From Neobacillus vireti (lineage in GTDB: Bacteria; Bacillota; Bacilli; Bacillales; Cytobacillaceae), in NCBI RefSeq assembly GCF_001026695.1, contig NZ_LDNB01000017.1:447953-511952 (forward strand): a DNA stretch of 64,000 bases, given 5' to 3'. The translations under genes and the position numbers were made by a program. Each line of letters starts with the position of its first letter. The first letter of the stretch is position 1. Positions 35,569 through 44,881 of the stretch are shown in pieces. The notes beneath the pieces were generated by a model. The model saw nothing but the letters and a program-made list of their open reading frames with translations. It was not told the DNA's origin and ran no database searches.

Positions 35569-36461
35569 CGGAAGTCCACCGCCCTGAGATCAGATTTTTG
35601 TTTGGTCAAATGAACAATCAACTGTTGAAGTGATACCGGTGTAAGCTCCAGCCCTAGTAATTCGGCCTGCTTTCGCCTTTCGGGATCCAGACTGCCAAGC
35701 ACCGTCGCCGACAATAGGCCACCGAATGGTTTACGGTCGATCGTCTCCTGCCCGGAAATGAAGGATTCTACTTTCTCCGCCTGGCCAATGGCGCTATAGG
35801 CTTGCCCGCGAATGGTATCCGCATCTTTATTTAGAATAAGCTTGCCGCTATCGATGACGATTATATGCTCCAAAATCCGGCTCACTTCGTCGATTAAATG
35901 CGTGGACAAAACGATTGTCCGAGGGTGCTCCGCGTAATCCTCAATGAGCCGATCATAGAACAACTCCCGTGCTACAGCGTCCAGCCCCAGATAAGGCTCG
36001 TCGAACATCGTCAACGGTGCGCGACTCGCCAAACCAATGATGACGCCGAGGGACGAGAGCATACCTCGCGACAGCTTCTTTATCCCCCGTTTCAGTGGCA
36101 GACGGAAATCATTCACCAATTGATCAGCAAATTGCTGGTCCCAATTAGGAAAAATAACATGACACAGCTCCAGCACGTCACTCACACGAAAATGGTCGGG
36201 ATACTTCTGGCTTTCTTTAATAAAACAAACCTGGCTCAATACGCGATTGTTCTCATATGGAGTCTCTCCAAACACATGCACTTTCCCGCTTGTCGGGAAC
36301 ATCTGCGCCGTCAGCATGTGCATGATCGTTGTTTTGCCTGCGCCGTTTCGGCCCAGCAATCCGTAAATTTTGCCCGATTCCATCGTAAAGCTGACATCGT
36401 CCACCGCATTGACGCCGCCATAGGTTTTGGTCAGCCCTTTGACTTCAACAATGTTTTTCAT
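35565..36461 (-). CDS. ABC transporter ATP-binding protein (YtrB-like)
   Basis: A 298-residue ATPase: Walker A GRNGAGKTT (about 37-45), signature KLSRGM in place of LSGGQ, Walker B LTMFDEPYLGLD, and the H-loop 'TIVLSTHLIDE'. It is the middle gene of a GntR-ATPase-permease cassette, overlapping both neighbours by four bases. YtrB-type transporters in Bacillus answer wall-active antibiotics. The degenerate signature is common in this subfamily. Confidence 0.92.
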   Translation of the reverse strand: MKNIVEVKGLTKTYGGVNAVDDVSFTMESGKIYGLLGRNGAGKTTIMHMLTAQMFPTSGKVHVFGETPYENNRVLSQVCFIKESQKYPDHFRVSDVLELCHVIFPNWDQQFADQLVNDFRLPLKRGIKKLSRGMLSSLGVIIGLASRAPLTMFDEPYLGLDAVARELFYDRLIEDYAEHPRTIVLSTHLIDEVSRILEHIIVIDSGKLILNKDADTIRGQAYSAIGQAEKVESFISGQETIDRKPFGGLLSATVLGSLDPERRKQAELLGLELTPVSLQQLIVHLTKQKSDLRAVDFR

Positions 36462-36829
36462 TTCGTTCCTTCTCCCCTCCGGATCATATCCGTCAATTGG
36501 TCTTTCGAAATGCCAAGCTTTTCCGCTTCGCGAATCATCGCCACGACATACTGTTCGTAGAAACTCTCCTTTCGCTTCTCCATCAGCCTTGCTTTAGCGC
36601 CTGTCGATACAAACATGCCGATCCCCCGCTTTTTATACAAAATGTTCTCGTCCACCAGCAAATTAACACCTTTAGCTGCCGTTGCCGGATTGATTTGAAA
36701 AAACGATGCAAATTGAGTCGTTGACGGCACTTGCGATTCCTCCTGCAACCGGCCTTCGATAATATCGTCTTCGATATGCTCGGCAATTTGCAAAAAAATC
36801 GGACGGCTGTCATCCATCTTGAAAACCAT
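36458..36829 (-). CDS. GntR family regulator, YtrA subfamily
   Basis: A 123-residue short GntR-type regulator: 'DDSRPIFLQIAEHIEDDIIE', then HTH and wing 'TTQFASFFQINPATAAKGVNLL' is represented by the QINPATAAKG core, and a short helical tail as in YtrA, without a large effector domain. The ATG at 36829 is used; a run of GTG codons upstream is the likely binding site. It heads the ABC cassette and an inverted repeat at 36848-36871 is the probable operator. Confidence 0.9.
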   Translation of the reverse strand: MVFKMDDSRPIFLQIAEHIEDDIIEGRLQEESQVPSTTQFASFFQINPATAAKGVNLLVDENILYKKRGIGMFVSTGAKARLMEKRKESFYEQYVVAMIREAEKLGISKDQLTDMIRRGEGTK

Positions 36830-36847
36830 AATACACACCACCACATC

Positions 36848-36871
36848 GGTTAGTTACTTATGTAATTAACC
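36848..36871. promoter_or_regulatory. Putative GntR/YtrA operator
   Basis: GGTTAGTTAC and GTAATTAACC, 10-bp arms with one mismatch around TTAT, 18 bp upstream of the regulator start. Confidence 0.65.
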
Positions 36872-37088
36872 ATATAACAAAAGAACCGTTACGTCAACGG
36901 CTATTCGCCCAAAAAATCGTTCCGATAAAAATTTGAGTCATCATCTGTATCTTTTCAATCTATAATTTTCTTGTATTTGTTTAGTGTAAATTATTTTTTT
37001 GTAAAATTTAGAAATTTATCTGGAAAATTAAACCTAATGATGGTATGATTTACCTGTTTTTATGACTTTAGGACTAGGGGGTTCTTTT

Positions 37089-40000
37089 ATGACTTGGTTT
37101 ACCAAATGGGCATTGCGGAACAAAGCGGCATTGGTTTTCGCTGTAATTGCCTCGATGATTTTTGGTATTTTTAGTTACACGACGATTCCAATGGAACTGA
37201 TGCCATCTGCCGACCAGCCATACATAACCATTTCAACAGTTGGAAACGGTATGGATGCCGTAAGTATGGATGAACAAGTAACACAGCCAATTGAAAAGGC
37301 GTTAAATGGCGTCAGAGGAAAACAAAGTGTCGTTGCACAAACAGGAAATAACTTTAGCCAGTTGACCGTCACATTTGAAACAAAAATTGATGTAAAAGAA
37401 GCAAAACAGCAAATTCAAGAAAGAATTTCAATGGTCCATCTCCCCAATGGGGTCATGAAGCCGTATGTTATCAACCTCAACACATCTGAAATTCCGATTG
37501 TGGAATTAGGTCTGACCTTCGATAAGGAAATTGGCAATAATGAACTAAATATCGTAGAGAACGAGATTATGCCGATGTTCAAGGACCTAAAAGGTGTCGG
37601 CAATGTTATCACCAATGGTGGAAGAAATCAACAAGTGATGATTAAAGTTGATCCTGCTAAATTAGCGGCAGCAAGTTTCCCGCTTGAAAAGCTATATACG
37701 CTCCTTCAAGGAAAAACGGCTTCCGTTGCCGTAGGCGAACAAACGATGAACAACGAAGCAACAAGCATTATCGTAACCGGAAAATTAGAAACCCTTGATG
37801 AACTTAAAAACATCCAGTTAAACAATAAGACAAAACTACAGGATGTTGCTGGTATTACCATGCAAGAAGATACCGAAAGCATCATCCATTTGAATGGAAA
37901 GAGCTTTATCGACGTTGTCATTCAGAAGGATTCCACCTCCAATGCCGTAACGCTTGGAAAACAGGTGGAAGATGCAGTAAATAAAATCAATAAGGATTAC
38001 AAGGGAACCCTTCAAGCGACGGTCGTGATGAATTTAGGAGATACCGTTCTTGATTCCATCAATTCGATGACAAGAGAAGTATTGACCGGTGCATTATTTG
38101 CCACCCTTATAATCTGGTTGTTCCTTCGCAGTTTCCGAATGACCCTGATTACGATTATCAGCATACCATTGTCCTTATGCATGACGATGATTCTACTCTC
38201 CTTCTTTGGCGTTACCTTAAATATCCTCACGCTTGGAGGAATTGCAGTATCTGTCGGACGGCTAGTGGATGACAGTATTGTCGTAGTGGAGAATATTTAC
38301 CGAAGAAAGCAAAATAATGAATTAACCCCTGCCTTTCTTATCGAATCAGTTAAAGAAGTCGGATCAGCGATCACCTCATCCACTCTGACAACAGTAGCCG
38401 TATTCCTGCCAATGCTGATTGTTTCGGGAGGATTAAGAGATATCGTTGCTCCGTTTGCGATTACGATCACTTGTTCATTGCTATCTTCTCTGCTTGTTTC
38501 ACTGACAGTTGTCCCAGCACTCAGCGCCCGTATGATGAAAAAGGTAAAGATGAAGGAACACAAGGCGAAATCCTTCTACCCATCTTTGTTGAAATGGTCG
38601 CTTAATCATAAATGGCTTCCAATTACGGTAGCGATTCTCGTTGTAGTCGGTTCCGTCGGCTTATTTTTGACCATGCCAAAAGGTTCTGTCGATCAGCAAG
38701 ATTCGGCCTACATCGCAATCGGTCTTCGCTATGATAACGGAACTCCATTTAGCGAAATAAAAGATGGGGTTGCGAAAATGGAGGACATTCTTTCAGAAAA
38801 AGAAGGGGTAAAAACCCATATTACAGTGGCTGGTGTCAATGAGGATGCTGCACAATATGGCAATCTACAAGAAGCCAACGTCGTTCGATTTATGATTTTT
38901 ACTAAAGAAGGAACCGATTCTGCCAAATTTGTAAAAGACATCCGAAAAACAAAAGATCAGTTTCCAAATGCGGAGCTGACGGCTGAGACAGCAGGTTTGC
39001 TCGGATCCAATACGACGACTGTTTCCATTGATGTCATCGGAAAGAACGACGATGACATCAAAAAAGCAGCTGATATGGTTAAGAAAGATATAAGCAGCAT
39101 AGATGGTGTTGAAAAAGTAGAAAGCAACGATCAAAATACTAAACCAACCATTAGCATTCAGGTGGATTCCAAATTATCAAATGCACAGGAAGTCGCCCAA
39201 TCTATTTATGCGATGATAAAGCCTGCTGTGATAGGAAACATTAAGATTGATGGACGGACCACCGCAGTCCAATTGGGAGCATTAAAAGAGATTCAAACGG
39301 TGAACGATGTAAAAAATCTGCAGCTGATGACGCCAGATGGGCCAGTTGTTTTATCAAGTATTGCGAAGATTGAAGAAAGCAATGAGCTGGGGACCATCTT
39401 TACAAAAGACGGCCATCATTATCTACAGGTAACGGCGCAAGTGAATCCGGACAAAATGGTAGACGTTACCGGAAAAATTCAGCAGGAGCTCCTAACTTGG
39501 AACAAAGATGAAACATTTTCCAAAGGAACAAGTGCAGAGCTTACAGGTTCTTCCATGGAGTCTTCTGATCAATTAGCGGAACTCGCTAAACTGTCTATGT
39601 TATCAATTGGAATCGTGTTTATGATTTTGCTCGTGACATTAAAGTCGTTCCGGGCAAGCATCGCGATCTTGATTACATTGCCACTTGCAGCGATCGGTTC
39701 ACTATTAGGACTCGTGATTACCAACTCAAGCATCAATATTTCTTCTGGTATCGGAATGCTGATGCTCGTTGGGATTGTGGTAACCAATGCCATTGTGCTG
39801 GTTGACCGAATCCGTCACAATGAAGAAACAATGACCATTCGGGAAGCGATTATGGAGGCAGGATTCGTACGACTGCGTCCGATTCTTATGACAGCACTCG
39901 CCACTGTCTTTGCCATGGTACCGCTTCTAGTTTCACATGAATCGGCGATGAGTTTAAATCTGGTTTCAAAGGGACTCGCTGTGGTTGTCATTTTCGGACT

Positions 40001-40121
40001 CATCATATCCACCCTTTTGACGCTGATTGTAATCCCAACATTTTATGAATTATTCCATTTCCGAAAAGCAAAAAAACAAAGACAACAAGCTAGCCAAGTA
40101 ACAGGAACATTAGGGCAATAA
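37089..40121 (+). CDS. swrC: AcrB/HAE1-type RND efflux pump, SwrC-like
   Basis: A 1010-residue RND transporter with two repeats of one helix, a large extracytoplasmic loop and a five-helix bundle. Recognised from 'IPMELMPSADQPYITIST', the helix-4 region 'GRLVDDSIVVVENIYRRKQ' with the proton-relay Asp pair, and the equivalent 'LVGIVVTNAIVLVDRIRH' in the second half. In B. subtilis SwrC (YerP) exports surfactin and other amphiphiles. ATG at 37089 is seven bases after GGGGG. Full length; no membrane-fusion partner nearby, as usual in Gram-positives. Confidence 0.92.
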   Translation: MTWFTKWALRNKAALVFAVIASMIFGIFSYTTIPMELMPSADQPYITISTVGNGMDAVSMDEQVTQPIEKALNGVRGKQSVVAQTGNNFSQLTVTFETKIDVKEAKQQIQERISMVHLPNGVMKPYVINLNTSEIPIVELGLTFDKEIGNNELNIVENEIMPMFKDLKGVGNVITNGGRNQQVMIKVDPAKLAAASFPLEKLYTLLQGKTASVAVGEQTMNNEATSIIVTGKLETLDELKNIQLNNKTKLQDVAGITMQEDTESIIHLNGKSFIDVVIQKDSTSNAVTLGKQVEDAVNKINKDYKGTLQATVVMNLGDTVLDSINSMTREVLTGALFATLIIWLFLRSFRMTLITIISIPLSLCMTMILLSFFGVTLNILTLGGIAVSVGRLVDDSIVVVENIYRRKQNNELTPAFLIESVKEVGSAITSSTLTTVAVFLPMLIVSGGLRDIVAPFAITITCSLLSSLLVSLTVVPALSARMMKKVKMKEHKAKSFYPSLLKWSLNHKWLPITVAILVVVGSVGLFLTMPKGSVDQQDSAYIAIGLRYDNGTPFSEIKDGVAKMEDILSEKEGVKTHITVAGVNEDAAQYGNLQEANVVRFMIFTKEGTDSAKFVKDIRKTKDQFPNAELTAETAGLLGSNTTTVSIDVIGKNDDDIKKAADMVKKDISSIDGVEKVESNDQNTKPTISIQVDSKLSNAQEVAQSIYAMIKPAVIGNIKIDGRTTAVQLGALKEIQTVNDVKNLQLMTPDGPVVLSSIAKIEESNELGTIFTKDGHHYLQVTAQVNPDKMVDVTGKIQQELLTWNKDETFSKGTSAELTGSSMESSDQLAELAKLSMLSIGIVFMILLVTLKSFRASIAILITLPLAAIGSLLGLVITNSSINISSGIGMLMLVGIVVTNAIVLVDRIRHNEETMTIREAIMEAGFVRLRPILMTALATVFAMVPLLVSHESAMSLNLVSKGLAVVVIFGLIISTLLTLIVIPTFYELFHFRKAKKQRQQASQVTGTLGQ

Positions 40122-40236
40122 TTGACAAATACGAAAGAGTCAGTTTGTGTAATCAGTTGATAGCGATTCCCACGAACAGTGTTCTTGATTTTTGAACCTC
40201 GATTTAAAAATTATTTTTGATAATAATTGAATAAAA

Positions 40237-40272
40237 AACAGGAGCTTTCCTTTTCGTCGGATAGCTCCTGTT
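40237..40272. terminator. Bidirectional terminator
   Basis: AACAGGAGCT / AGCTCCTGTT, 10-bp stem with 16-nt loop, A-run before and T-rich after, between swrC and the Cof gene. Confidence 0.85.
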
Positions 40273-40294
40273 CTTTATGTTTTTTAGAAAGGAA

Positions 40295-41161
40295 TTACAA
40301 AGGACCCTGTAGTAAAGAGTAAATAAAATGAGCCACTCCGTCATCGATATTCGTCAGTGTTACTTCCTGACAGGAATTCTTGATTTCCTCTGCTGCATTT
40401 CCCATGGCAGCACTTCTTCCGGCCATTCGGAGCATGGATAAATCATTATAGCTGTCACCAACCGCAGCCGTATCGGCTAAGTTCATCCCAAGCTTTTTAG
40501 CCAGCATCTCTAAGGCAATTCCTTTTGATGCCTTTTTGTGTTCGAATTCAAAGTTATGCTTAGCAGACGTGACCATTGTAACATCTTTCATATCCTTAAA
40601 TTGTGCCTTCCCTTTTTGAAGTTTTTCTTCATCAAATGAAAAGGCAAGGATATTATAAACATCAACGTCAGTGACAATCAGATCTTTATAAGAAACTATA
40701 TAGGAAAATCCGGTTTGGCTATATTGCTTCTCAGCAGCTTCTATGAGCTGTTCTATACTTACTTCTGGGTTTGCGCTTTTGACTCTGTCCATTTCGATGG
40801 TTAAAAGTTCCCGACCGTTTTGTCGAGACAATATAGAATCATTACTGAAAATTTCATAATAGTATTCTTCTTGCTCTAGCCAGTTCAAGATTTGGAATGC
40901 ATCCTGTCGATTAATCGAAACAGAATGGAAAAGTTCGCCGTTTGGCTGATGAATGGTCGCTCCATTAGCCCCAATAATCCAGGTTTTTAATTTAGTTTCT
41001 TTAAAAATGTTTTGGACATCAAAATGGGCCCGCCCAGTAGCAATAACGACTTCAATCCCATTAGCTTGGGCGAATTTAATCGCCTCCAAATTTTTCTTAC
41101 TAATTTGGTTTTCTTCATTTAATAACGTACCATCCAAATCGACAGCAATTAATTTTACCAT
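40295..41161 (-). CDS. HAD superfamily Cof-type phosphatase
   Basis: A 288-residue HAD-IIB hydrolase: motif I KLIAVDLDGTLLN at the N-terminus, motif II 'VVIATGR', the C2 cap, and the C-terminal 'VGDSYNDLSMLRMAGRSAAMGNA'. It probably dephosphorylates sugar phosphates or FMN-like compounds. Its ATG lies one base after the stop of the DeoR gene, so the two form an operon in which the phosphatase works on a metabolite sensed by DeoR. Confidence 0.93.
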   Translation of the reverse strand: MVKLIAVDLDGTLLNEENQISKKNLEAIKFAQANGIEVVIATGRAHFDVQNIFKETKLKTWIIGANGATIHQPNGELFHSVSINRQDAFQILNWLEQEEYYYEIFSNDSILSRQNGRELLTIEMDRVKSANPEVSIEQLIEAAEKQYSQTGFSYIVSYKDLIVTDVDVYNILAFSFDEEKLQKGKAQFKDMKDVTMVTSAKHNFEFEHKKASKGIALEMLAKKLGMNLADTAAVGDSYNDLSMLRMAGRSAAMGNAAEEIKNSCQEVTLTNIDDGVAHFIYSLLQGPL

Positions 41162-41162
41162 C

Positions 41163-41939
41163 TTATTCATCTCCCTCTTCAAAGTTAGCCGTTAAAAGTT
41201 CGACATTATTTTTACGCAACAGCTCTCTAAACTCTTTTGGAGGAGTGTTGTCTGTAATCAGAAGATCAATATCCTGTAAATCAGCAAAACAGAAAAAACC
41301 TGTGCGTCCTAATTTTGTATGATCAGCTAATACGATCACTTGCTTTGCTTGCTGAATCATTTTTCGTTTGACGAGGCCATCCTCCTCATGAGCGATCGTT
41401 AAGCCATTTTCCGATATTCCTACCACGCCAATAAACACTTTATCTACATGGTATTTCGATAGTTTTTCTAACACAGTGGAGCCGTAAAGAAAACGGTGCT
41501 CTTTTTGAAGTGTGCCTCCTAAGAGCTGGATGTTGATTTCCGGCTTGGAGGATAATACTTCAGCCTGATTAATCGAATTGGTAATAATTGTACAATCGAT
41601 ATTTTCCATTTGTTCTGCACATGCTTGAACGGTTGTCGAGGCATCCAAGATCACTCTATCACCTGGAAAAATTAATGATGCAGCCTTATTCCCAATAATC
41701 TTTTTTTCTTCCGTTACGGTATTTAAGCGATTGGTATAGTTTTTTACTTCATCATGAACGGATGGAAGGATAGCTCCTCCTCGTGTTCGGACAATAGATT
41801 TTTCTTCTTCCAGCCGGACAAGATCTCTTCTCGCAGTATCTCTGGATACATCAAAAAGGGTGCAGATTTGTTCAACAGAAATCCTATTATGGTTTTTTAG
41901 GAAATCCATAATTAATCCTAATCTTTCTTCTTGATACAA
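41163..41939 (-). CDS. DeoR family transcriptional regulator
   Basis: A 258-residue DeoR-type repressor: 'EERLGLIMDFLKNHNRISVE', HTH 'CTLFDVSRDTARRDLVRLEE' and the sugar-phosphate-binding DeoRC domain ('DRVILDASTTVQACAEQM', 'LGRTGFF'). The TTG at 41939 follows GAAGGTG by 6 bases and gives the usual N-terminus; the ATG at 41963 lies inside the repeat array. Immediately upstream are seven decamer repeats that are its likely binding sites. Confidence 0.93.
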   Translation of the reverse strand: MYQEERLGLIMDFLKNHNRISVEQICTLFDVSRDTARRDLVRLEEEKSIVRTRGGAILPSVHDEVKNYTNRLNTVTEEKKIIGNKAASLIFPGDRVILDASTTVQACAEQMENIDCTIITNSINQAEVLSSKPEINIQLLGGTLQKEHRFLYGSTVLEKLSKYHVDKVFIGVVGISENGLTIAHEEDGLVKRKMIQQAKQVIVLADHTKLGRTGFFCFADLQDIDLLITDNTPPKEFRELLRKNNVELLTANFEEGDE

Positions 41940-41952
41940 GGAATTCACCTTC

Positions 41953-42023
41953 TTTATAAGCATTTATAAGTAATTATACGTAATTTAAGTAAGTTTACAA
42001 GCATTTATAAGTATTTGTAAGTA
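41953..42023. promoter_or_regulatory. Seven TTTATAAGTA decamers in helical phase
   Basis: Units start at 41953, 41963, 41973, 41983, 41994, 42004 and 42014: TTTATAAGCA, TTTATAAGTA, ATTATACGTA, ATTTAAGTA, TTTACAAGCA, TTTATAAGTA, TTTGTAAGTA. The spacing of 10-11 bp places all on one face of the helix, as for DeoR-type operators made of tandem repeats. The array lies between the DeoR gene and the divergent nitroreductase. Confidence 0.75.
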
Positions 42024-42118
42024 ATTATTTTTTCGAATATGTACATTTCTTGAATAAGGCTGCTCATATTGATAGAATCACTCATGTCACAAGTATGATG
42101 TAAAGCGAGGAAAACGAC

Positions 42119-42868
42119 ATGAATGATGTAATCGAAACAATCCTTAACCACCGTTCGATCCGCCATTTTGAGGACAAGCCTTTGACAGAGGAGCAAATAA
42201 AGACGATTGTTTCCTGTGCACAGGCGGCTGCTACATCAAGCTTTATCCAGGCATACTCCATTATTGGAGTTAAAGATCCTGTTAAAAAGAAGAAATTAGC
42301 CGACCTTGCCGGCAATCAGGAGTATATGGAAAAGAACGGCCACTTTTTGGTTTTTTGTGCTGACCTTTATCGCCATTCCGTGATCGGGGAGAAGGAAGAG
42401 AAAAACGTAGAATCTTCACTTGAAAGCACCGAAAAATTTATGGTGTCGTTAATTGATACCGCTCTTGCAGCCCAAAATGCAGCCATTGCAGCTGAATCAC
42501 TCGGGTTAGGAATTTGTTTTATTGGTGGTATTCGCAACAATCTAGAGGAAGTTAAAAAAATATTACATATTCCAGACCGAGTCATCCCATTGTTTGGGCT
42601 AGCCATTGGATATCCATCCAAAATAACCGGTCAAAAACCAAGACTGCCTTTTGAACATGTTTATCATGAAGATGGATATGAGCAAGACAAAGAAGAATAT
42701 TTACAACAGCTCGATGATTATAATGAAGTAATCGAAAACTATTATCTAGAAAGAACAGATGGAGTTAGAAAAGATCGCTGGACAGAACAGATGGCTGCCA
42801 TGCTTGAAAAGCAGAATCGCATGTATATGAAGGACTTTATTCAAAAAAATAAACTAGATTTACGATAA
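42119..42868 (+). CDS. NADPH-dependent nitroreductase / FMN reductase (NfrA/NfsA type)
   Basis: A 249-residue flavin nitroreductase: 'ILNHRSIRHFEDKPL' at the N-terminus, 'AAATSSFIQAYSIIGV', 'DTALAAQNAAIAAESLGLGI' and 'PLFGLAIGYPS', as in NfsA and NfrA. It reduces nitro compounds, quinones or FMN with NADPH. GAGG precedes the ATG by 8 bases. It is divergent from the DeoR-Cof operon, with the decamer array in between, so it may share that control. Confidence 0.92.
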   Translation: MNDVIETILNHRSIRHFEDKPLTEEQIKTIVSCAQAAATSSFIQAYSIIGVKDPVKKKKLADLAGNQEYMEKNGHFLVFCADLYRHSVIGEKEEKNVESSLESTEKFMVSLIDTALAAQNAAIAAESLGLGICFIGGIRNNLEEVKKILHIPDRVIPLFGLAIGYPSKITGQKPRLPFEHVYHEDGYEQDKEEYLQQLDDYNEVIENYYLERTDGVRKDRWTEQMAAMLEKQNRMYMKDFIQKNKLDLR

Positions 42869-42926
42869 AATTAATTGCAAGATACTTATTGGTACTGCTT
42901 GTTTGTTTTGTCGACTGATTGCAAAA

Positions 42927-43175
42927 TCAAAGGACTAAAAAGTATTGAATATGATTTGTTGAGATCGGTGTAATAGCAATAATGCGGTAACCGATACTGA
43001 GTAATTGCGATAAAGTTTCTGCGCAATTGGGCCTTGGCGGCTCAATCGGTGCGTGGAAACTTTTATAAAGAGTAATTAACTGATTATTGTTTGTACAGTG
43101 AAGCAAGACAACATGTTTACCGGTCCATGCTTGACCGATTGTTGGTTGAATTTGTATTTCCCTCATGTTTCTCAT
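42927..43175 (-). CDS. Small protein of unknown function
   Basis: An 82-residue protein starting MRNMREIQIQPTIGQAW, mildly hydrophobic throughout, with no signal peptide and no motif I recognise. GAGGGTG precedes the ATG at 43175 by 6 bases; the frame beyond to 43247 has no site. Single gene between the nitroreductase and an unknown gene on the other strand. Confidence 0.6.
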   Translation of the reverse strand: MRNMREIQIQPTIGQAWTGKHVVLLHCTNNNQLITLYKSFHAPIEPPRPNCAETLSQLLSIGYRIIAITPISTNHIQYFLVL

Positions 43176-43408
43176 ATTGATCACCCTCGGTAATTGATAC
43201 AATAGCTTATGTACGAAACCTAGTCCATTGTTCTTGAAAAATCCCAACTGGTAGTTCCAACAGCTTGAATCAACTCTTAACTTTTAGCAGGAAGAAAATT
43301 AATTACGGCAACTGGCTCGTAATAAAAATGTTAGCAATCTGTTACTGTGCTGCAGTTGATGTTGAGAACCTGAAAGTATAAACTTTACTTACTTAAGGAG
43401 TGATCATG

Positions 43409-43735
43409 ATGGAAACAGTATCAGTGGATAAGCTAAAATTCAAGAAAAAATTATCAATGGTTGAGCAATTTTCAATCAAAGATTTCTTGTTTAGATGGGT
43501 TGGACAACCAGCAGAAGGATTAGATGATTTTCTACCCCTCGAGTACACAGAAAGCGTCTTTGCTAAGATGGAGGCAAAACTAGAACCAGGTTTCCTCGTT
43601 AATGGAGATGAACATTTCAGATATGCGACCATAACAGAAGCTAATCAAATTGTTATTGGAGTATTAGATTCGAATGAAGAGTTAATACATAGGATCATTT
43701 CTATGGATGAGCTTTTAAAAGGTAGGCACTTTTAA
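43409..43735 (+). CDS. Protein of unknown function, 108 residues
   Basis: An acidic soluble protein (METVSVDKLKFKKKL at the start, 'FRWVGQPAEGLDDFLPLEY' in the middle). AAGGAG lies eight bases before the ATG at 43409 and five before another at 43406; both are possible. No family recognised. A terminator overlaps its stop, so it is a complete, monocistronic gene. Confidence 0.7.
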   Translation: METVSVDKLKFKKKLSMVEQFSIKDFLFRWVGQPAEGLDDFLPLEYTESVFAKMEAKLEPGFLVNGDEHFRYATITEANQIVIGVLDSNEELIHRIISMDELLKGRHF

Positions 43736-43745
43736 GGTGCTTACC
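43721..43745 (+). terminator. Terminator at the stop of the 108-residue protein gene
   Basis: GGTAGGCAC / GTGCTTACC stem (one mismatch), 7-nt loop, then CTCTTTCTTTT. Confidence 0.75.
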
Positions 43746-44005
43746 TCTTTCTTTTCTCTGCCCATTTTGTCTACTTTCCCAGAAAAGTTGAACCGTCTCC
43801 TTTGTTCCCCTATTGGGTAATTTATCCCTCCACTTCGTTTTATTTCCTAGTTTATGACATTTTCGTAGGATAATCGTCATAAATCAACCTTTTTTGAAAT
43901 ATTGTTCATCAAAACATAAAGAATTGTAATGCTATCGTTCTGTATATCAGTTACTTGCCATGTTAGGGTAATATCATGAGAATTTAACAGGAGGTAGCAC
44001 ACAGC

Positions 44006-44755
44006 ATGAAGAATTCTATGAACTCATTTATTGTAGCCTGTGTGGCTGCAATTACCTTAGGAGTGCACGTTAATTCTGCGAAGGCAATCACCGAACCTTT
44101 CCTTCAAAATAAACACAGCCTTCCGCTACATGACATACAAAATAGTTTTGCAATTAGGGATAACGTAAGTTCTATTGGAGAAATCTTACAACCGCGGAGC
44201 TTTTCCATCCACTTAGCAAAACCTGTGATACATGTGGCTGCAAAAGCAGTTGAAATAATAGTAGACCCGTCAAAACCTGAAGCTGAGAATACTAATAATG
44301 TGACAGCAGCAGAAGAAGAAGCGGTTCAACCAGTTGAACCAAAAGTGGAAGTTCCAGTGGAGGAGATTGCAACACCTGCAATTTCTATTTCAGATAAAGA
44401 AAAAGACTTATTTGCCAGATTAGTTGAAGCGGAGGCAAAAGGCGAACCCTATGAAGGAAAATTAGCCGTAGCAACAGTTGTGCTAAATCGAGTGGAATCC
44501 CCTCAGTTTCCTGATACAGTGACAGGAGTGATTAATGAAGTAGTCGGTGATGCTTATGCCTTTTCACCTGTTCAAAATGGTGAAATTACTAAACCCGCAT
44601 CAGAAGAATCAACTCAAGCAGTAGAAGAAGCTCTAAAAAGAGAAGATACTTTACATGATTCCATTTTTTTCTATAATCCAAAAATTGCAACCGATAATTG
44701 GATTCGTTCTCGTCAAACAGTTGAGACAATTGGGAATCATGTGTTTGCGAAATAG
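44006..44755 (+). CDS. Exported SleB/CwlJ-type cell wall hydrolase
   Basis: A 249-residue exported protein: signal peptide (about 1-27, cut after AKA), a variable Glu/Val/Pro-rich linker (about 85-125) and a C-terminal Hydrolase_2 domain: 'LFARLVEAEAKGEPYEGKLA' with the catalytic Glu region, 'VATVVLNRVESPQFPDTVTG', 'YAFSPVQNGEI'. The domain is that of the germination lytic enzymes SleB and YkvT. GGAGG lies before the ATG. It probably acts on spore cortex or vegetative wall. Confidence 0.9.
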   Translation: MKNSMNSFIVACVAAITLGVHVNSAKAITEPFLQNKHSLPLHDIQNSFAIRDNVSSIGEILQPRSFSIHLAKPVIHVAAKAVEIIVDPSKPEAENTNNVTAAEEEAVQPVEPKVEVPVEEIATPAISISDKEKDLFARLVEAEAKGEPYEGKLAVATVVLNRVESPQFPDTVTGVINEVVGDAYAFSPVQNGEITKPASEESTQAVEEALKREDTLHDSIFFYNPKIATDNWIRSRQTVETIGNHVFAK

Positions 44756-44800
44756 AAGTGCCAAAAAGACGGATTTAATAGGGAAGTTTTGCGCAAAATA

Positions 44801-44838
44801 AGGCACAACTAGCGGATATTGAGCTGGTTGTGCCTTTG
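44801..44838 (+). terminator. Terminator after the wall hydrolase
   Basis: AGGCACAAC / GTTGTGCCT with further imperfect pairing inside, then TTTG. Confidence 0.7.
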
Positions 44839-44881
44839 TGCTATCTCTTACAAATCGCTGCGTTCTCTTTCACTTGCTACG

